64,000 nt of DNA from Brevibacillus sp042683565. Lineage in GTDB: Bacteria; Bacillota; Bacilli; Brevibacillales; Brevibacillaceae. Below the pieces are notes generated by a model. The model did not search any database. It was given only the letters and a program-made list of their open reading frames with translations, and was not told where the DNA came from. The stretch covers positions 124,001-188,000 of the forward strand of contig NZ_JBHUJW010000043.1 of the NCBI RefSeq assembly GCF_042683565.1, in the 5' to 3' direction. Shown one piece after another: positions 49,992 to 59,639 of this stretch. A program made the translations under genes and the position numbers. Every line of letters begins with the position of its first letter. Positions within the stretch are counted from its first letter, which is position 1.

Positions 49992-51344
49992 ATGAGCCGG
50001 AAAAATTACATTGATGTGCATGAAACACCAGAACTGAAAAAATTGCTGCCCCTATCCATTCAGCACTTGTTCGCCATGTTCGGCGCGACGGTGCTCGTAC
50101 CGATCCTGACGGGGCTTGACCCCGCCACCGCGCTGTTCACGAGCGGGATTGGCACGCTCTTGTTCCTCTGGATCACGAAAGGAAAGATTCCGAACTACCT
50201 GGGTTCTTCCTTCGCCTTTATCGGACCGATTATCGCGGTCACAGGGTCGCACGGGGTCGGGACGGCTTTGCTCGGCTGCTTCCTCTCCGGTCTTGTATAC
50301 ATCATCGTAGCGGCGATCGTCCGGAAAGCCGGCGTCAAATGGATTGACAAAGTGCTGCCGCCAGTCGTAATCGCCTCGGTCATCGTTGTCATCGGGTTGA
50401 GTCTGGCTGGTGTCGCGGTGGACATGGCAACGAAAGTCACGGTAGACGGACAGTCGCAACTGTCGTTGACCTCCATCGAAATCTCGCTGGTCACTATGCT
50501 CGTCACGATTCTGGCAGCCGTACTGCTGCGCGGATTCCTGGGTCTCATCCCGATCCTGATCGGAATTATCGCCGGTTATCTGTATACGCTGCTGCGCCAC
50601 CCGGAGTTGATCGATTTTCAAAAAGTGGCGGATGCGCCATGGGTAATCGGTCTCGGCGACATGTTTACGGCACACTTCAAATTCACTGAAGTAGCGTCTG
50701 TGATCGGAAATCCTTCGGCATGGGTGGCGGCGCTGGTCATCGCGCCGGTCGCTTTTGTCACGCTGGCCGAGCATCTGGGCCACCTGCTGGTAACGAGCAA
50801 GGTTATGGACCGCGATCTGATGAAAGATCCAGGTCTGCACCGCAGCTTGCTGGGCGACGGGATCGCCACTTCGCTTGCGGCCATCATCGGCGGACCGCCT
50901 GCGACCACGTACGGCGAAAACATCGGTGTCCTCGCCATCACGCGCGTCTTCAGCAGATTCGTCATCGGTCTGGCTGCTGTGCTGGCCATCCTGTTCGCCT
51001 TCATCGGCAAGGTCAGCACGCTGCTCATGAGCATCCCGACCCCGGTATTGGGCGGTGTCTCCATCATCCTGTTCGGGATTATCGCGGCACAGGGCTTGCG
51101 GATGTATGTCGAAAACAAGGTAGATTTCGCCAACAAGCGCAACATGATCGTAACGGCAGCCATCCTGGTCACCGGGATTGGCGGCTACAAAATCAGCTTC
51201 GCAGGAACCGGCATCCCGTTCCTGAACGATTTGACCATCGACAACATCGCATTCGCCACCTTCCTTGGCATCATTCTGCACGTGATCCTGCCTGACAAGG
51301 AAGCAGCGATGGGCGAGGTTGCGCCAAACGAACAATCGCAATAA
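49992..51344 (+). CDS. pyrP: uracil permease
   Basis: 450 residues, about 12-14 membrane segments, nucleobase-cation symporter-2 family (UraA/PyrP). Motifs include LSIQHLFAMFGATVLVPILT, GSSFAFIGPII, LAEHLGHLLVTSKV with the conserved Glu, and GGPPATTYGENIGVLAITRV. ATG 49992 is chosen; the frame is open upstream through the attenuator, which is leader RNA, not coding. Confidence 0.95.
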   Translation: MSRKNYIDVHETPELKKLLPLSIQHLFAMFGATVLVPILTGLDPATALFTSGIGTLLFLWITKGKIPNYLGSSFAFIGPIIAVTGSHGVGTALLGCFLSGLVYIIVAAIVRKAGVKWIDKVLPPVVIASVIVVIGLSLAGVAVDMATKVTVDGQSQLSLTSIEISLVTMLVTILAAVLLRGFLGLIPILIGIIAGYLYTLLRHPELIDFQKVADAPWVIGLGDMFTAHFKFTEVASVIGNPSAWVAALVIAPVAFVTLAEHLGHLLVTSKVMDRDLMKDPGLHRSLLGDGIATSLAAIIGGPPATTYGENIGVLAITRVFSRFVIGLAAVLAILFAFIGKVSTLLMSIPTPVLGGVSIILFGIIAAQGLRMYVENKVDFANKRNMIVTAAILVTGIGGYKISFAGTGIPFLNDLTIDNIAFATFLGIILHVILPDKEAAMGEVAPNEQSQ

Positions 51345-51365
51345 GTGACGAAGAACGTTCTTCAT

Positions 51366-51502
51366 TCCTTTAATCCAGTCCAGAGAGGCTGACAAGGCAT
51401 AGAACGCTGTTTCCCCTGCCCGCAAAGCAAAAGGGGAGAAGACTGACTCAGCTTCTTGTCTCGCCAGCCGCGACGGCCATGCGAAGGCAAGAAGCTTTTT
51501 CT
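51366..51502 (+). promoter_or_regulatory. PyrR attenuator 3 (pyrP-pyrB)
   Basis: PyrR-binding TCCAGAGAGGCTGACAAG (51379-51396), an excellent match to the consensus, and a terminator AGCTTCTTG/CAAGAAGCT with TTTTTC at 51450-51502. Confidence 0.88.
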
Positions 51503-51539
51503 TTCCTCACTTTTCAAATGATAAACGGAGGGATTCACG

Positions 51540-52487
51540 ATGAATAACACGGGTCACCTGATTGGTATAAAAGACATGACCAAGGAGCAGATTGTGTGGC
51601 TGCTGGAGCGGGCGGCCTACTGGGCAGATCGCCCCGGCGAACAGACAGACGTCCTGCGCGGGCGCTTCGTCGCCAATCTTTTCTTCGAGGCGAGTACACG
51701 GACGCGCTTTTCCTTTGAGGTAGCGCAGAAGCGTCTGGGGGCCCACGTGTTAAACTTCATCCCGGAAACCTCCTCGACTGTAAAGGGAGAGACGGTCTAC
51801 GACACGATTCGCACGCTGGAAGCGATGGGCGTGGAAGCCGCCGTCATTCGTACGAAAAAGGAAGGCCTCCTGCAGGAGCTTGCAAGCAGCGTGGACCTGC
51901 ACCTGGTCAACGCCGGCGATGGGACGAACGAGCACCCGACACAATGTCTGCTCGACCTGCTGACGATGAAGCAGCAGTTCGGGCGGCTGGAAGGGCTGAC
52001 CGTCTCGATCATCGGCGACCTGCGCCACAGCCGGGTGCTTGGTTCTCATCTGCACGCGATGCCGAAGCTGGGCATGAAGCTGCAATTGTCCGGACCGGCG
52101 AGCATGATGCCGCAGCCGGCGCAAATCCCGGATGGGGTCAAAGTCGTCGGAATGGACGAAGCCATCGAGACGTCAGACGTGGTTATGATGCTGCGCGTCC
52201 AGCTGGAGCGGCATACCGAATCGCTGTACATTTCCAAAGAAGAATATCATCAGGCGCACGGTTTGACACTGGAAAGAGCAAAGGCGATGAAGCAAGGGGC
52301 CGTCATCATGCACCCGGCTCCCGTCAATCGGGGAGTGGAAATCCATACAGACCTGGTGGAATGCGAGAACTCCTTGATCCAAAAACAGGTGACGAACGGC
52401 GTCGCAGCAAGAATGGCGGTACTAGAAACTTTGCTGAAAGGGAGCGATTTGAAATGGGAACCATCCTTGGTAACGGCAAACTACTAA
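51540..52487 (+). CDS. pyrB: aspartate carbamoyltransferase catalytic subunit
   Basis: 315 residues; condenses carbamoyl phosphate with aspartate. Carbamoyl-phosphate motif FFEASTRTRFSFEVAQKRLG, HPTQCLLDLLT, and MHPAPVNRGVEI. No regulatory subunit gene (pyrI) is present, as in Bacillus. Its 3' end overlaps pyrC by 34 bases, so the two are translationally coupled. Confidence 0.97.
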   Translation: MNNTGHLIGIKDMTKEQIVWLLERAAYWADRPGEQTDVLRGRFVANLFFEASTRTRFSFEVAQKRLGAHVLNFIPETSSTVKGETVYDTIRTLEAMGVEAAVIRTKKEGLLQELASSVDLHLVNAGDGTNEHPTQCLLDLLTMKQQFGRLEGLTVSIIGDLRHSRVLGSHLHAMPKLGMKLQLSGPASMMPQPAQIPDGVKVVGMDEAIETSDVVMMLRVQLERHTESLYISKEEYHQAHGLTLERAKAMKQGAVIMHPAPVNRGVEIHTDLVECENSLIQKQVTNGVAARMAVLETLLKGSDLKWEPSLVTANY

Positions 52488-53734
52488 ATCAGGCAGGTGA
52501 CCTGATCCCGGCGGAAGTGTTGGTGGAGGACGGACGAATCGCAGCCATCGGAGAAGCGATCCCGCAGGATGGCCATGAATGGATCGATTGCAAAGGCGGG
52601 CTGATCAGCGCCGGACTCATCGACGTGCACGTCCATTTGCGCGAGCCAGGCTTTGAACATAAAGAAACGATCGCGACTGGAGCGGCAGCGGCAGCGCGCG
52701 GCGGATTTACGACCATCTGCTGCATGCCGAACACGCGCCCGTCCATCGACAGCGCCGAGACGGTGACTTATATTTTGGACAAAGCGCGCGAAGCTGGCAA
52801 GGCACGCGTCATTCCATACGGTGCGATTACCGTAAGACAGCTGGGCAAGGAGCTGACGGACTTCGCACGATTGAAGGAAGCCGGTATTTTCGCCCTGACC
52901 GATGACGGTGTGGGCGTGCAATCGACTGCGATGATGAAAAAGGCGATGCAGGCAGCGCAAGAGTTGGGCATCTCCATCGTCGCGCACTGCGAAGACGACG
53001 ACCTTTTGATTCCGGGCGCGGCCCTGCATGACGGCGAAGTAGCCAAGCGCCACGGACTGCCCGGCATCCCGTCGGAGTCCGAGTCCATCCACGTCGGACG
53101 CGACATTTTGCTCGCTGAACAAACGGGCGTGCACTACCACGTCTGCCACATCAGCGCCAAGGAATCGGTGCGACTGGTGCGCGACGGCAAGCGGGCGGGA
53201 GTCAACGTGACATGCGAAGTGACGCCGCACCACCTGCTCCTGTGCGACGAAGACATTCCGGAAAACCTGGATACAAACTGGAAAATGAACCCGCCGCTGC
53301 GCTCCCGTGAAGATCGCGCGGCGCTGATCGCGGGACTAAAGGACGGCACGATCGACATGATCGCCACCGACCACGCGCCGCATACGGCAGAAGAAAAAGC
53401 GAACGGCATCAACCGCGCGCCGTTCGGCATCGTAGGCTCCGAGACAGCTTTCCCGCTTTTGTACACGCACTTCGTACAGACCGGCGAACTGACCTTGAAG
53501 GAACTGGTTGATCTGATGACCATAAAGCCCGCTGCAGCGTTCGGGCTGTCATACGGACGCCTGGAGGTAGGCGCGACAGCAGACCTGACAGTGATTGACC
53601 TGGAAACGGAGAAAAAAATCGACCCGGCAAGCTTTGTCAGCAAAGGAACCAATACCCCGTTTGCCGGATGGGTATGCAAAGGATGGCCGATCCTGACTTT
53701 GGTAGAGGGCAAGATCGTATATCAGGAGCAGTAG
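52454..53734 (+). CDS. pyrC: dihydroorotase
   Basis: 426 residues. Metal-binding HxH in LIDVHVHLREPG, HCED, CHISAKESV and the catalytic Asp in MIATDHAPH. The ATG at 52454 lies within pyrB; GGAGCG just upstream can serve as ribosome-binding site. Closes carbamoyl-aspartate to dihydroorotate. Confidence 0.96.
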   Translation: MGTILGNGKLLNQAGDLIPAEVLVEDGRIAAIGEAIPQDGHEWIDCKGGLISAGLIDVHVHLREPGFEHKETIATGAAAAARGGFTTICCMPNTRPSIDSAETVTYILDKAREAGKARVIPYGAITVRQLGKELTDFARLKEAGIFALTDDGVGVQSTAMMKKAMQAAQELGISIVAHCEDDDLLIPGAALHDGEVAKRHGLPGIPSESESIHVGRDILLAEQTGVHYHVCHISAKESVRLVRDGKRAGVNVTCEVTPHHLLLCDEDIPENLDTNWKMNPPLRSREDRAALIAGLKDGTIDMIATDHAPHTAEEKANGINRAPFGIVGSETAFPLLYTHFVQTGELTLKELVDLMTIKPAAAFGLSYGRLEVGATADLTVIDLETEKKIDPASFVSKGTNTPFAGWVCKGWPILTLVEGKIVYQEQ

Positions 53735-53809
53735 CAGCAGCCGAAGCATCAGCCGGACTGTGAACCGGCTGTGAAGGGAGCGTGCGCGATTATGAAGGAG
53801 GAACGACAG

Positions 53810-54907
53810 ATGCGAGCAAGACTGATCTTGGAAGACGGAACAGAGTTTAACGGAGAGGCGTTTGGCAGGGAGAAGGAATCGTTCGGCGAAGTGGTGTTCA
53901 ATACGGGATTGACCGGCTATCAGGAGGTGCTGTCTGACCCGTCCTACTGCGGGCAGATCGTGACCATGACATACCCGCTGATCGGGAACTACGGCATCAA
54001 CCGCGACGATTTTGAAGCGGTTAGGCCATACATCCACGGCTTTGTCGTCCGCGAAGACTGCGACATGCCGAGCAACTGGCGCAACACCAACACGCTCGAT
54101 GAACTGCTGAAAACGTACGACATCCCCGGAATCAGCGGCGTGGACACGCGGATGCTGACGAGAAAAATCCGCTACCACGGCACGATGAAGGGAATGATTA
54201 CCACGAGTGAAGCTCCGCTGGCAGAACTGGTGGCCATGCTGCAGTCTACGGCTCTCATGACCGATCAAGTATCGCGGGTTTCCACCAAGAGCGTGTTCAG
54301 TTGCCCAGGTACCGGACATCGCGTCGTGCTGGTTGACTTCGGCTCCAAGCACGGAATCCTGCGCGAGCTGACCAAGCGCAATTGCGACGTGGTCGTGGTG
54401 CCGTACAACGTGACCGCAGAAGAGATTCGCCGCATCCAGCCCGACGGCATCCTGCTGTCCAACGGCCCCGGCGATCCGAAAGACGTGCCGCAGGCCATCG
54501 AGATGATCAAAGCCATTCTGGGCGAGTACCCGCTGTTCGGCATTTGCCTCGGCCACCAGCTGTTCGCGCTGGCCTCCGGTGCAGACACGATGAAGATGAA
54601 GTTTGGCCACCGCGGTGGCAACCATCCCGTAAAAGAGTTGCCGACCGGTCGCACCTATATCACTTCGCAAAACCACAGCTACGCGGTCAAAGAAGAATCG
54701 CTCCAGGGAACGGAGCTGGAAGTAACCCATATCGCCTTAAATGACGGAACTATCGAAGGGCTGCGCAACACGGCGAAGCGCGCCTTCTCCGTGCAGTACC
54801 ACCCGGAAGCGGCTCCTGGCCCGTACGACTCCGGTTACCTGTTTGACCAGTTCCTGCAAATGCTCGAAACCGCCAAGGAGGAGAAAACCTATGCCAAAGC
54901 ACGCTAA
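53810..54907 (+). CDS. carA: carbamoyl-phosphate synthase small subunit (pyrimidine-specific)
   Basis: 365 residues. Glutaminase: FGICLGHQLFALASG with the nucleophile Cys, and HPEAAPGP. N-terminal domain: EDGTEFNGEAFG, VFNTGLTGYQEVLSDPSYCG. ATG 53810 follows AAGGAGGAA; an ATG at 53771 lies further upstream without a matching site. Equivalent to B. subtilis pyrAA. Confidence 0.95.
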   Translation: MRARLILEDGTEFNGEAFGREKESFGEVVFNTGLTGYQEVLSDPSYCGQIVTMTYPLIGNYGINRDDFEAVRPYIHGFVVREDCDMPSNWRNTNTLDELLKTYDIPGISGVDTRMLTRKIRYHGTMKGMITTSEAPLAELVAMLQSTALMTDQVSRVSTKSVFSCPGTGHRVVLVDFGSKHGILRELTKRNCDVVVVPYNVTAEEIRRIQPDGILLSNGPGDPKDVPQAIEMIKAILGEYPLFGICLGHQLFALASGADTMKMKFGHRGGNHPVKELPTGRTYITSQNHSYAVKEESLQGTELEVTHIALNDGTIEGLRNTAKRAFSVQYHPEAAPGPYDSGYLFDQFLQMLETAKEEKTYAKAR

Positions 54908-57900
54908 CCTGAAAAAAATCCTCGTGATCGGTTCCGGTCCGATCGTGATCGGGCAAGCCGCAGAGTTCGACTACGCCGGCACCCAGGCTTGCGAAGCATT
55001 GAAGGAAGAGGGCATGGAGGTCGTCCTGATCAACTCCAACCCGGCGACGATCATGACCGATACGAACATGGCGGACAAAGTATACATCGAGCCGATCACG
55101 CCTGAATTCGTAGCACGCGTCATCCGCCAGGAAAAACCGGACGGCCTGCTCCCGACACTGGGCGGACAGACTGGACTGAACATGGCCGTCGCACTGGCCG
55201 AGCAAGGCGTGCTGGAGCAAGAAAACGTGAAGCTGCTCGGGACGAAGCTGGAGTCGATCAAGCAGGCGGAAGACCGCGAGCTGTTCCGCGCCCTGATGAA
55301 CGAGCTGGGCGAGCCGGTTCCGGAATCCGTCATCGTCAGCACGGTCGAAGAAGCCGTAGACTTTGCCAATGAGATCGGCTACCCGATCATCGTGCGGCCG
55401 GCCTACACGCTCGGCGGAACGGGCGGCGGCATTTGCGAAGACGAAGAAAGCCTGCGCGAGATCGTGGCGAGCGGTCTGAAATACTCGCCGATCACCCAGT
55501 GCCTGATCGAGAAGAGCATCGCAGGCATGAAGGAAATCGAGTACGAAGTGATGCGCGATGCCAATGACAACTGCATCGTGGTGTGCAACATGGAAAACAT
55601 CGACCCGGTCGGCGTACACACAGGGGACTCCATCGTCGTGGCGCCGAGCCAGACGCTGTCGGACCGCGAGTACCAGATGCTGCGCTCCTCGGCTCTGAAC
55701 ATCATCCGCGCGCTGGGCATCGAAGGCGGCTGCAACGTGCAGTACGCGCTCGACCCGCACAGCTTCCAATACTACGTCATCGAAGTAAACCCGCGCGTGA
55801 GCCGTTCCTCCGCGCTTGCGTCCAAAGCGACCGGCTACCCGATTGCGAAAATGGCAGCGAAAATCGCCATCGGCTACACGCTCGACGAACTGAAAAACCC
55901 GGTTACCGGCCAGACCTATGCCTGCTTCGAGCCTACTCTCGACTACGTGGTGAGCAAAATCCCGCGCTGGCCGTTTGACAAGTTCCAGTCCGCGAACCGC
56001 AAGCTGGGTACGCAGATGAAAGCGACCGGCGAAGTAATGGCGATCGGCCGCACCTTCGAGGAATCGATCATGAAAGCGATCCGCTCCCTGGAGATCGGCA
56101 CGTACCATCTGGAAATCAAGGGCGCAGACCAGATCGGGGCCGACGAGCTGAAAGCACGCCTGGTGGAGGCAGACGACGAGCGGCTGTTCCTGTTGGCAGA
56201 GGCGCTGCGCCGCGGCTGGACCATCGAGCAGCTGCACGAGCTGACGAAGATCGACCTGTTCTTCCTGCACAAATTCCGGAAAATCGTTTCCTATGAAGCC
56301 GAGTTGGCGCAGGGCCTCACGGCAGAAAAGTTGTACGCAGCCAAGCGCATGGGCTTTACGGACAGAAAGATCGCCGAGCTGTGCGGCAAGACGGAAGACG
56401 AAGTGCGCGAGCTGCGCAAACAACACGGTTTCGTACCGGTATACAAAATGGTTGACACATGCGCAGCCGAATTCGAGGCACAGACGCCGTACTACTACTC
56501 CAGCTACGAGACCGAGGACGAGCGCATGGAGACTGGCAAAAAGCGCGTGGTCGTACTCGGTTCCGGACCGATCCGCATCGGGCAAGGGATCGAATTTGAC
56601 TACGCGACAGTGCACGCGGTATGGGCACTGAAAGAAGCCGGGTACGAAGCGATCATCATCAACAACAACCCGGAGACGGTATCGACCGACTTCAACACCT
56701 CAGACCGCCTGTACTTCGAGCCGCTGTACATCGAAGACGTCATGAACATCCTCGACGCCGAGAAACCGGAGGGCGTGATCGTCCAGTTCGGCGGCCAGAC
56801 CGCGATCAACCTTGCGGACAAACTGGCGGCGCGCGGGGTTAAAATCCTTGGCACCAGCCTGGAAAACATCGATGCGGCCGAGAACCGCGAGAAGTTTGAA
56901 GCCCTGCTGCGCAGCCTGGACATCGCCCAGCCTCCGGGCAAGACAGTGACATCCGTAGAAGAAGCGGTCGTAGCGGCAGAAACACTGGGCTTCCCGGTTC
57001 TGGTCCGCCCGTCGTACGTGCTGGGTGGCCGCGCGATGGAAATTGTCTACAACCAGCCTGAACTGCTGGAGTACATGGAAAAGGCTGTGAAGGTGAACCC
57101 GGATCACCCTGTGCTCGTCGACCGTTACATGGTCGGTGTCGAGGCAGAGGTCGACGCGATCTGCGACGGCGAAAACGTACTGATTCCGGGCATTATGGAG
57201 CACATCGAACGCGCTGGGGTTCACTCCGGCGACTCGATTGCGGTCTACCCGCCGCAATCGCTCTCGCAGGCCATCAAGGACGAGCTGATCGAGATGACGA
57301 CGAAACTGGCGCGTGCGCTGCAGATCAAAGGGCTGCTCAACATCCAGTTCGTCATCTACAATGACCGCCCGTACGTGATCGAGGTCAACCCGCGTTCGTC
57401 CCGCACGGTGCCGTTCCTCTCCAAAGTGACCGGCATTCCGATGGCGAACATCGCGACCAAGGCCATTCTCGGACATTCCATTGTCGACCAGGGCTTCACG
57501 CCTGGCTACCACCTGGAAGAACAGATGGTATCCGTAAAAGTGCCGGTGTTCTCCTTCGCCAAGCTGCGCCGTGTGGACATCACGCTCGGACCGGAAATGA
57601 AATCGACCGGGGAAGTCATGGGACGCGAGCGAACGCTGGCGAAGGCCCTGTACAAAGGACTGGTCGCGGCTGGCATGAACATCCCGACGAAAGGTGCGTT
57701 GCTCGTCACCGTAGCAGACAAAGACAAAGAAGAAGCGCTGGGAATCGTCAAACGCTTCCGCCACCTTGGATTCAAGCTCCTGGCAACCGCCGGAACAGCG
57801 AACTATCTGGAACAGGCAGGCTTGCCGGTGACGTGGGTCAACAAGCTGTCCGAGGGCACGCCAAACCTGCTGGACATGATCCACAGAGGCGAAGCGAACA

Positions 57901-58103
57901 TCGTGCTCAACACGCTCACCAAGGGCAAAACGCCGCAGCGTGACGGCTTCCGTATCCGCCGCGAGGCAGTCGAGAACGGCGCCGTTTGCCTGACCTCGCT
58001 CGATACGGCATCCGCCCTGCTGCACGTGCTGGAGACGATCACCTTCTCGACTGAAGCGATGCCGGAGCAGCGCAGCGGAGCGAAAGTGGCTGTCACGGTA
58101 TAA
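54891..58103 (+). CDS. carB: carbamoyl-phosphate synthase large subunit
   Basis: 1070 residues, two ATP-grasp halves. First half: KKILVIGSGPIVIGQAAEFD, PAYTLGGTGGGI, EVNPRVSRSSALASKATGYP. Second half: VVVLGSGPIRIGQGIEFDY, RPSYVLGGRAMEIVY, EVNPRSSRTVPFLSKVTGIP. The C-terminal MGS-like domain (VTVADKDKEEALGIVKRFRH) is the likely allosteric site for UMP/PRPP. It overlaps carA by 17 bases. Equivalent to pyrAB. Confidence 0.97.
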   Translation: MPKHANLKKILVIGSGPIVIGQAAEFDYAGTQACEALKEEGMEVVLINSNPATIMTDTNMADKVYIEPITPEFVARVIRQEKPDGLLPTLGGQTGLNMAVALAEQGVLEQENVKLLGTKLESIKQAEDRELFRALMNELGEPVPESVIVSTVEEAVDFANEIGYPIIVRPAYTLGGTGGGICEDEESLREIVASGLKYSPITQCLIEKSIAGMKEIEYEVMRDANDNCIVVCNMENIDPVGVHTGDSIVVAPSQTLSDREYQMLRSSALNIIRALGIEGGCNVQYALDPHSFQYYVIEVNPRVSRSSALASKATGYPIAKMAAKIAIGYTLDELKNPVTGQTYACFEPTLDYVVSKIPRWPFDKFQSANRKLGTQMKATGEVMAIGRTFEESIMKAIRSLEIGTYHLEIKGADQIGADELKARLVEADDERLFLLAEALRRGWTIEQLHELTKIDLFFLHKFRKIVSYEAELAQGLTAEKLYAAKRMGFTDRKIAELCGKTEDEVRELRKQHGFVPVYKMVDTCAAEFEAQTPYYYSSYETEDERMETGKKRVVVLGSGPIRIGQGIEFDYATVHAVWALKEAGYEAIIINNNPETVSTDFNTSDRLYFEPLYIEDVMNILDAEKPEGVIVQFGGQTAINLADKLAARGVKILGTSLENIDAAENREKFEALLRSLDIAQPPGKTVTSVEEAVVAAETLGFPVLVRPSYVLGGRAMEIVYNQPELLEYMEKAVKVNPDHPVLVDRYMVGVEAEVDAICDGENVLIPGIMEHIERAGVHSGDSIAVYPPQSLSQAIKDELIEMTTKLARALQIKGLLNIQFVIYNDRPYVIEVNPRSSRTVPFLSKVTGIPMANIATKAILGHSIVDQGFTPGYHLEEQMVSVKVPVFSFAKLRRVDITLGPEMKSTGEVMGRERTLAKALYKGLVAAGMNIPTKGALLVTVADKDKEEALGIVKRFRHLGFKLLATAGTANYLEQAGLPVTWVNKLSEGTPNLLDMIHRGEANIVLNTLTKGKTPQRDGFRIRREAVENGAVCLTSLDTASALLHVLETITFSTEAMPEQRSGAKVAVTV

Positions 58104-58149
58104 CCCCGCTAGAGAGCGCAAGAGAACGGACAGAAAGAGGAGAGAAGCT

Positions 58150-58887
58150 GTGCAACCAACAACCATTGATGTGAGAGAGCGCATGATCGTTGCGCTCGAC
58201 TTTTCCACACGGGAAGAAATCAGGCAATGCCTGGAGTCGCTGGAAGGCCGCATCCGCTACGTGAAGGTTGGAATGGAGCTGTTTTATGCAGAAGGGCCAG
58301 CGATCGTCCACGATTTGAAGGAGCGGGGGCTGAAAGTATTCCTGGACCTGAAAGTGCACGATATTCCGAATACGGCCAAGGGCGCGATGAAGAGCCTGGC
58401 CAGACTTGGCGCTGACATGGTCAACGTCCACGCGGCAGGCGGAGTGGCGATGATGGAGGCAGCCCGTGAAGGACTGGAGCAGGGGACAGCGGCAGGCTCT
58501 CCCCGCCCGATTCTGATCGGGGTCACCATGCTCACCTCGACGAGCCGGCAAACGATGAACGAACAGCTGGCCATCCCCGGCTCGGTCGAAGACGTGGTCG
58601 TCCACTACGCCCGGATGACAAAGCAGGCAGGTCTCGACGGTGTGGTCGCCTCTCCGCTCGAAGTTCCCAAGATCAAGCAGGCGGCAGGAGAGTCGTTCCT
58701 GACCGTGACGCCGGGGATACGTCCGCTCGGATCGGATAAAGGCGACCAGACCCGCATCACGACACCCGAGGAAGCGTTCCGGCTGGGAAGCGACTACCTC
58801 GTGATCGGCCGCGCCATCACAGCGGCGAAAGATCCGGCAGCTATCTGGGAGAGCATTGTTTCTGCTGTAGAAACAGGCCGCCTTTAA
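58150..58887 (+). CDS. pyrF: orotidine-5'-phosphate decarboxylase
   Basis: 245 residues from a GTG, 7 bases after AGGAG. Substrate and catalytic motifs: MIVALDFSTREE, the catalytic K-D-K-D array in FLDLKVHDIPNTAKGAM, and TPGIRPLGSDKGDQTRITTP with LVIGRAIT. Last decarboxylation step to UMP. In B. subtilis pyrK and pyrD separate carB from pyrF; here only 46 bases do. Confidence 0.96.
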   Translation: MQPTTIDVRERMIVALDFSTREEIRQCLESLEGRIRYVKVGMELFYAEGPAIVHDLKERGLKVFLDLKVHDIPNTAKGAMKSLARLGADMVNVHAAGGVAMMEAAREGLEQGTAAGSPRPILIGVTMLTSTSRQTMNEQLAIPGSVEDVVVHYARMTKQAGLDGVVASPLEVPKIKQAAGESFLTVTPGIRPLGSDKGDQTRITTPEEAFRLGSDYLVIGRAITAAKDPAAIWESIVSAVETGRL

Positions 58888-58915
58888 TCTACGTATCTGG
58901 AGGGAATTTTCTATC

Positions 58916-59551
58916 ATGACGATGACAACTGCCAAAGAAATAGCAGCCAGCCTGCTGGAGATCGGCGCGGTTCACCTGCGCCCGGAGCAGCCGTTTACAT
59001 GGACGTCCGGGATCAAGTCGCCGATTTACTGCGACAACCGGATTACGATGTCTCATCCGCAGGTGCGCCGCCTGATCGCCCGCAGCTTCGCAGAGACGAT
59101 CCGCACGCAGTTCCCGGAGGCGCAGGTCGTGGCAGGAACCGCGACCGCAGGCATTCCGCACGCGGCATGGGTGGCGGAGCTATTGGACCTGCCGATGATT
59201 TACGTGCGCGACAAGGCGAAGGGACACGGCCGCCAAAACCAGATCGAAGGTGCCCTCGCTGCCGGCCAAAAAGTGGTCGTCATCGAAGACTTGATCTCCA
59301 CGGGCGGAAGCTCCCTGAAAGCCGCCCAGGCCGTGCAGGCAGAAGGCGGGGAAGTGCTCGGGGTCGTCGCGATTTTCAGCTACCAGTTCCCGGATGCAGA
59401 AGCGCTCTTTGCCGAAGCGGGCATCCCTTGCACGACCCTTTCCCACTATACTGCTCTGCTCGAGGCGGCCAGCGAACGCGGCGTCATCACAGGCGAGCAG
59501 GAGAAAATGTTGGGCGAGTGGCGCAAATCTCCGCGTACGTTTTTTGAATAA
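58916..59551 (+). CDS. pyrE: orotate phosphoribosyltransferase
   Basis: 211 residues. PRPP motif VVVIEDLISTGGSSLKAAQA; substrate motif FTWTSGIKSPIYCDNR; IYVRDKAKGHGRQNQIEG. ATG 58916 follows GGAGGG; ATG 58922 is an alternative. Last gene of the pyr operon. Confidence 0.96.
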   Translation: MTMTTAKEIAASLLEIGAVHLRPEQPFTWTSGIKSPIYCDNRITMSHPQVRRLIARSFAETIRTQFPEAQVVAGTATAGIPHAAWVAELLDLPMIYVRDKAKGHGRQNQIEGALAAGQKVVVIEDLISTGGSSLKAAQAVQAEGGEVLGVVAIFSYQFPDAEALFAEAGIPCTTLSHYTALLEAASERGVITGEQEKMLGEWRKSPRTFFE

Positions 59552-59576
59552 ATCTTCCATTTCGATTGCAGATGGG

Positions 59577-59621
59577 AAAGGAGATGAGGACGGCTGGCAT
59601 GTCGTTCTCTCTCCTTTTTTT
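59577..59621 (+). terminator. intrinsic terminator of the pyr operon
   Basis: AAAGGAGA pairs with TCTCCTTT, with GACG/CGTT inside, and ends in a 7-base T-run. Confidence 0.8.
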
Positions 59622-59639
59622 ATGTAGGAGAACCTCACG

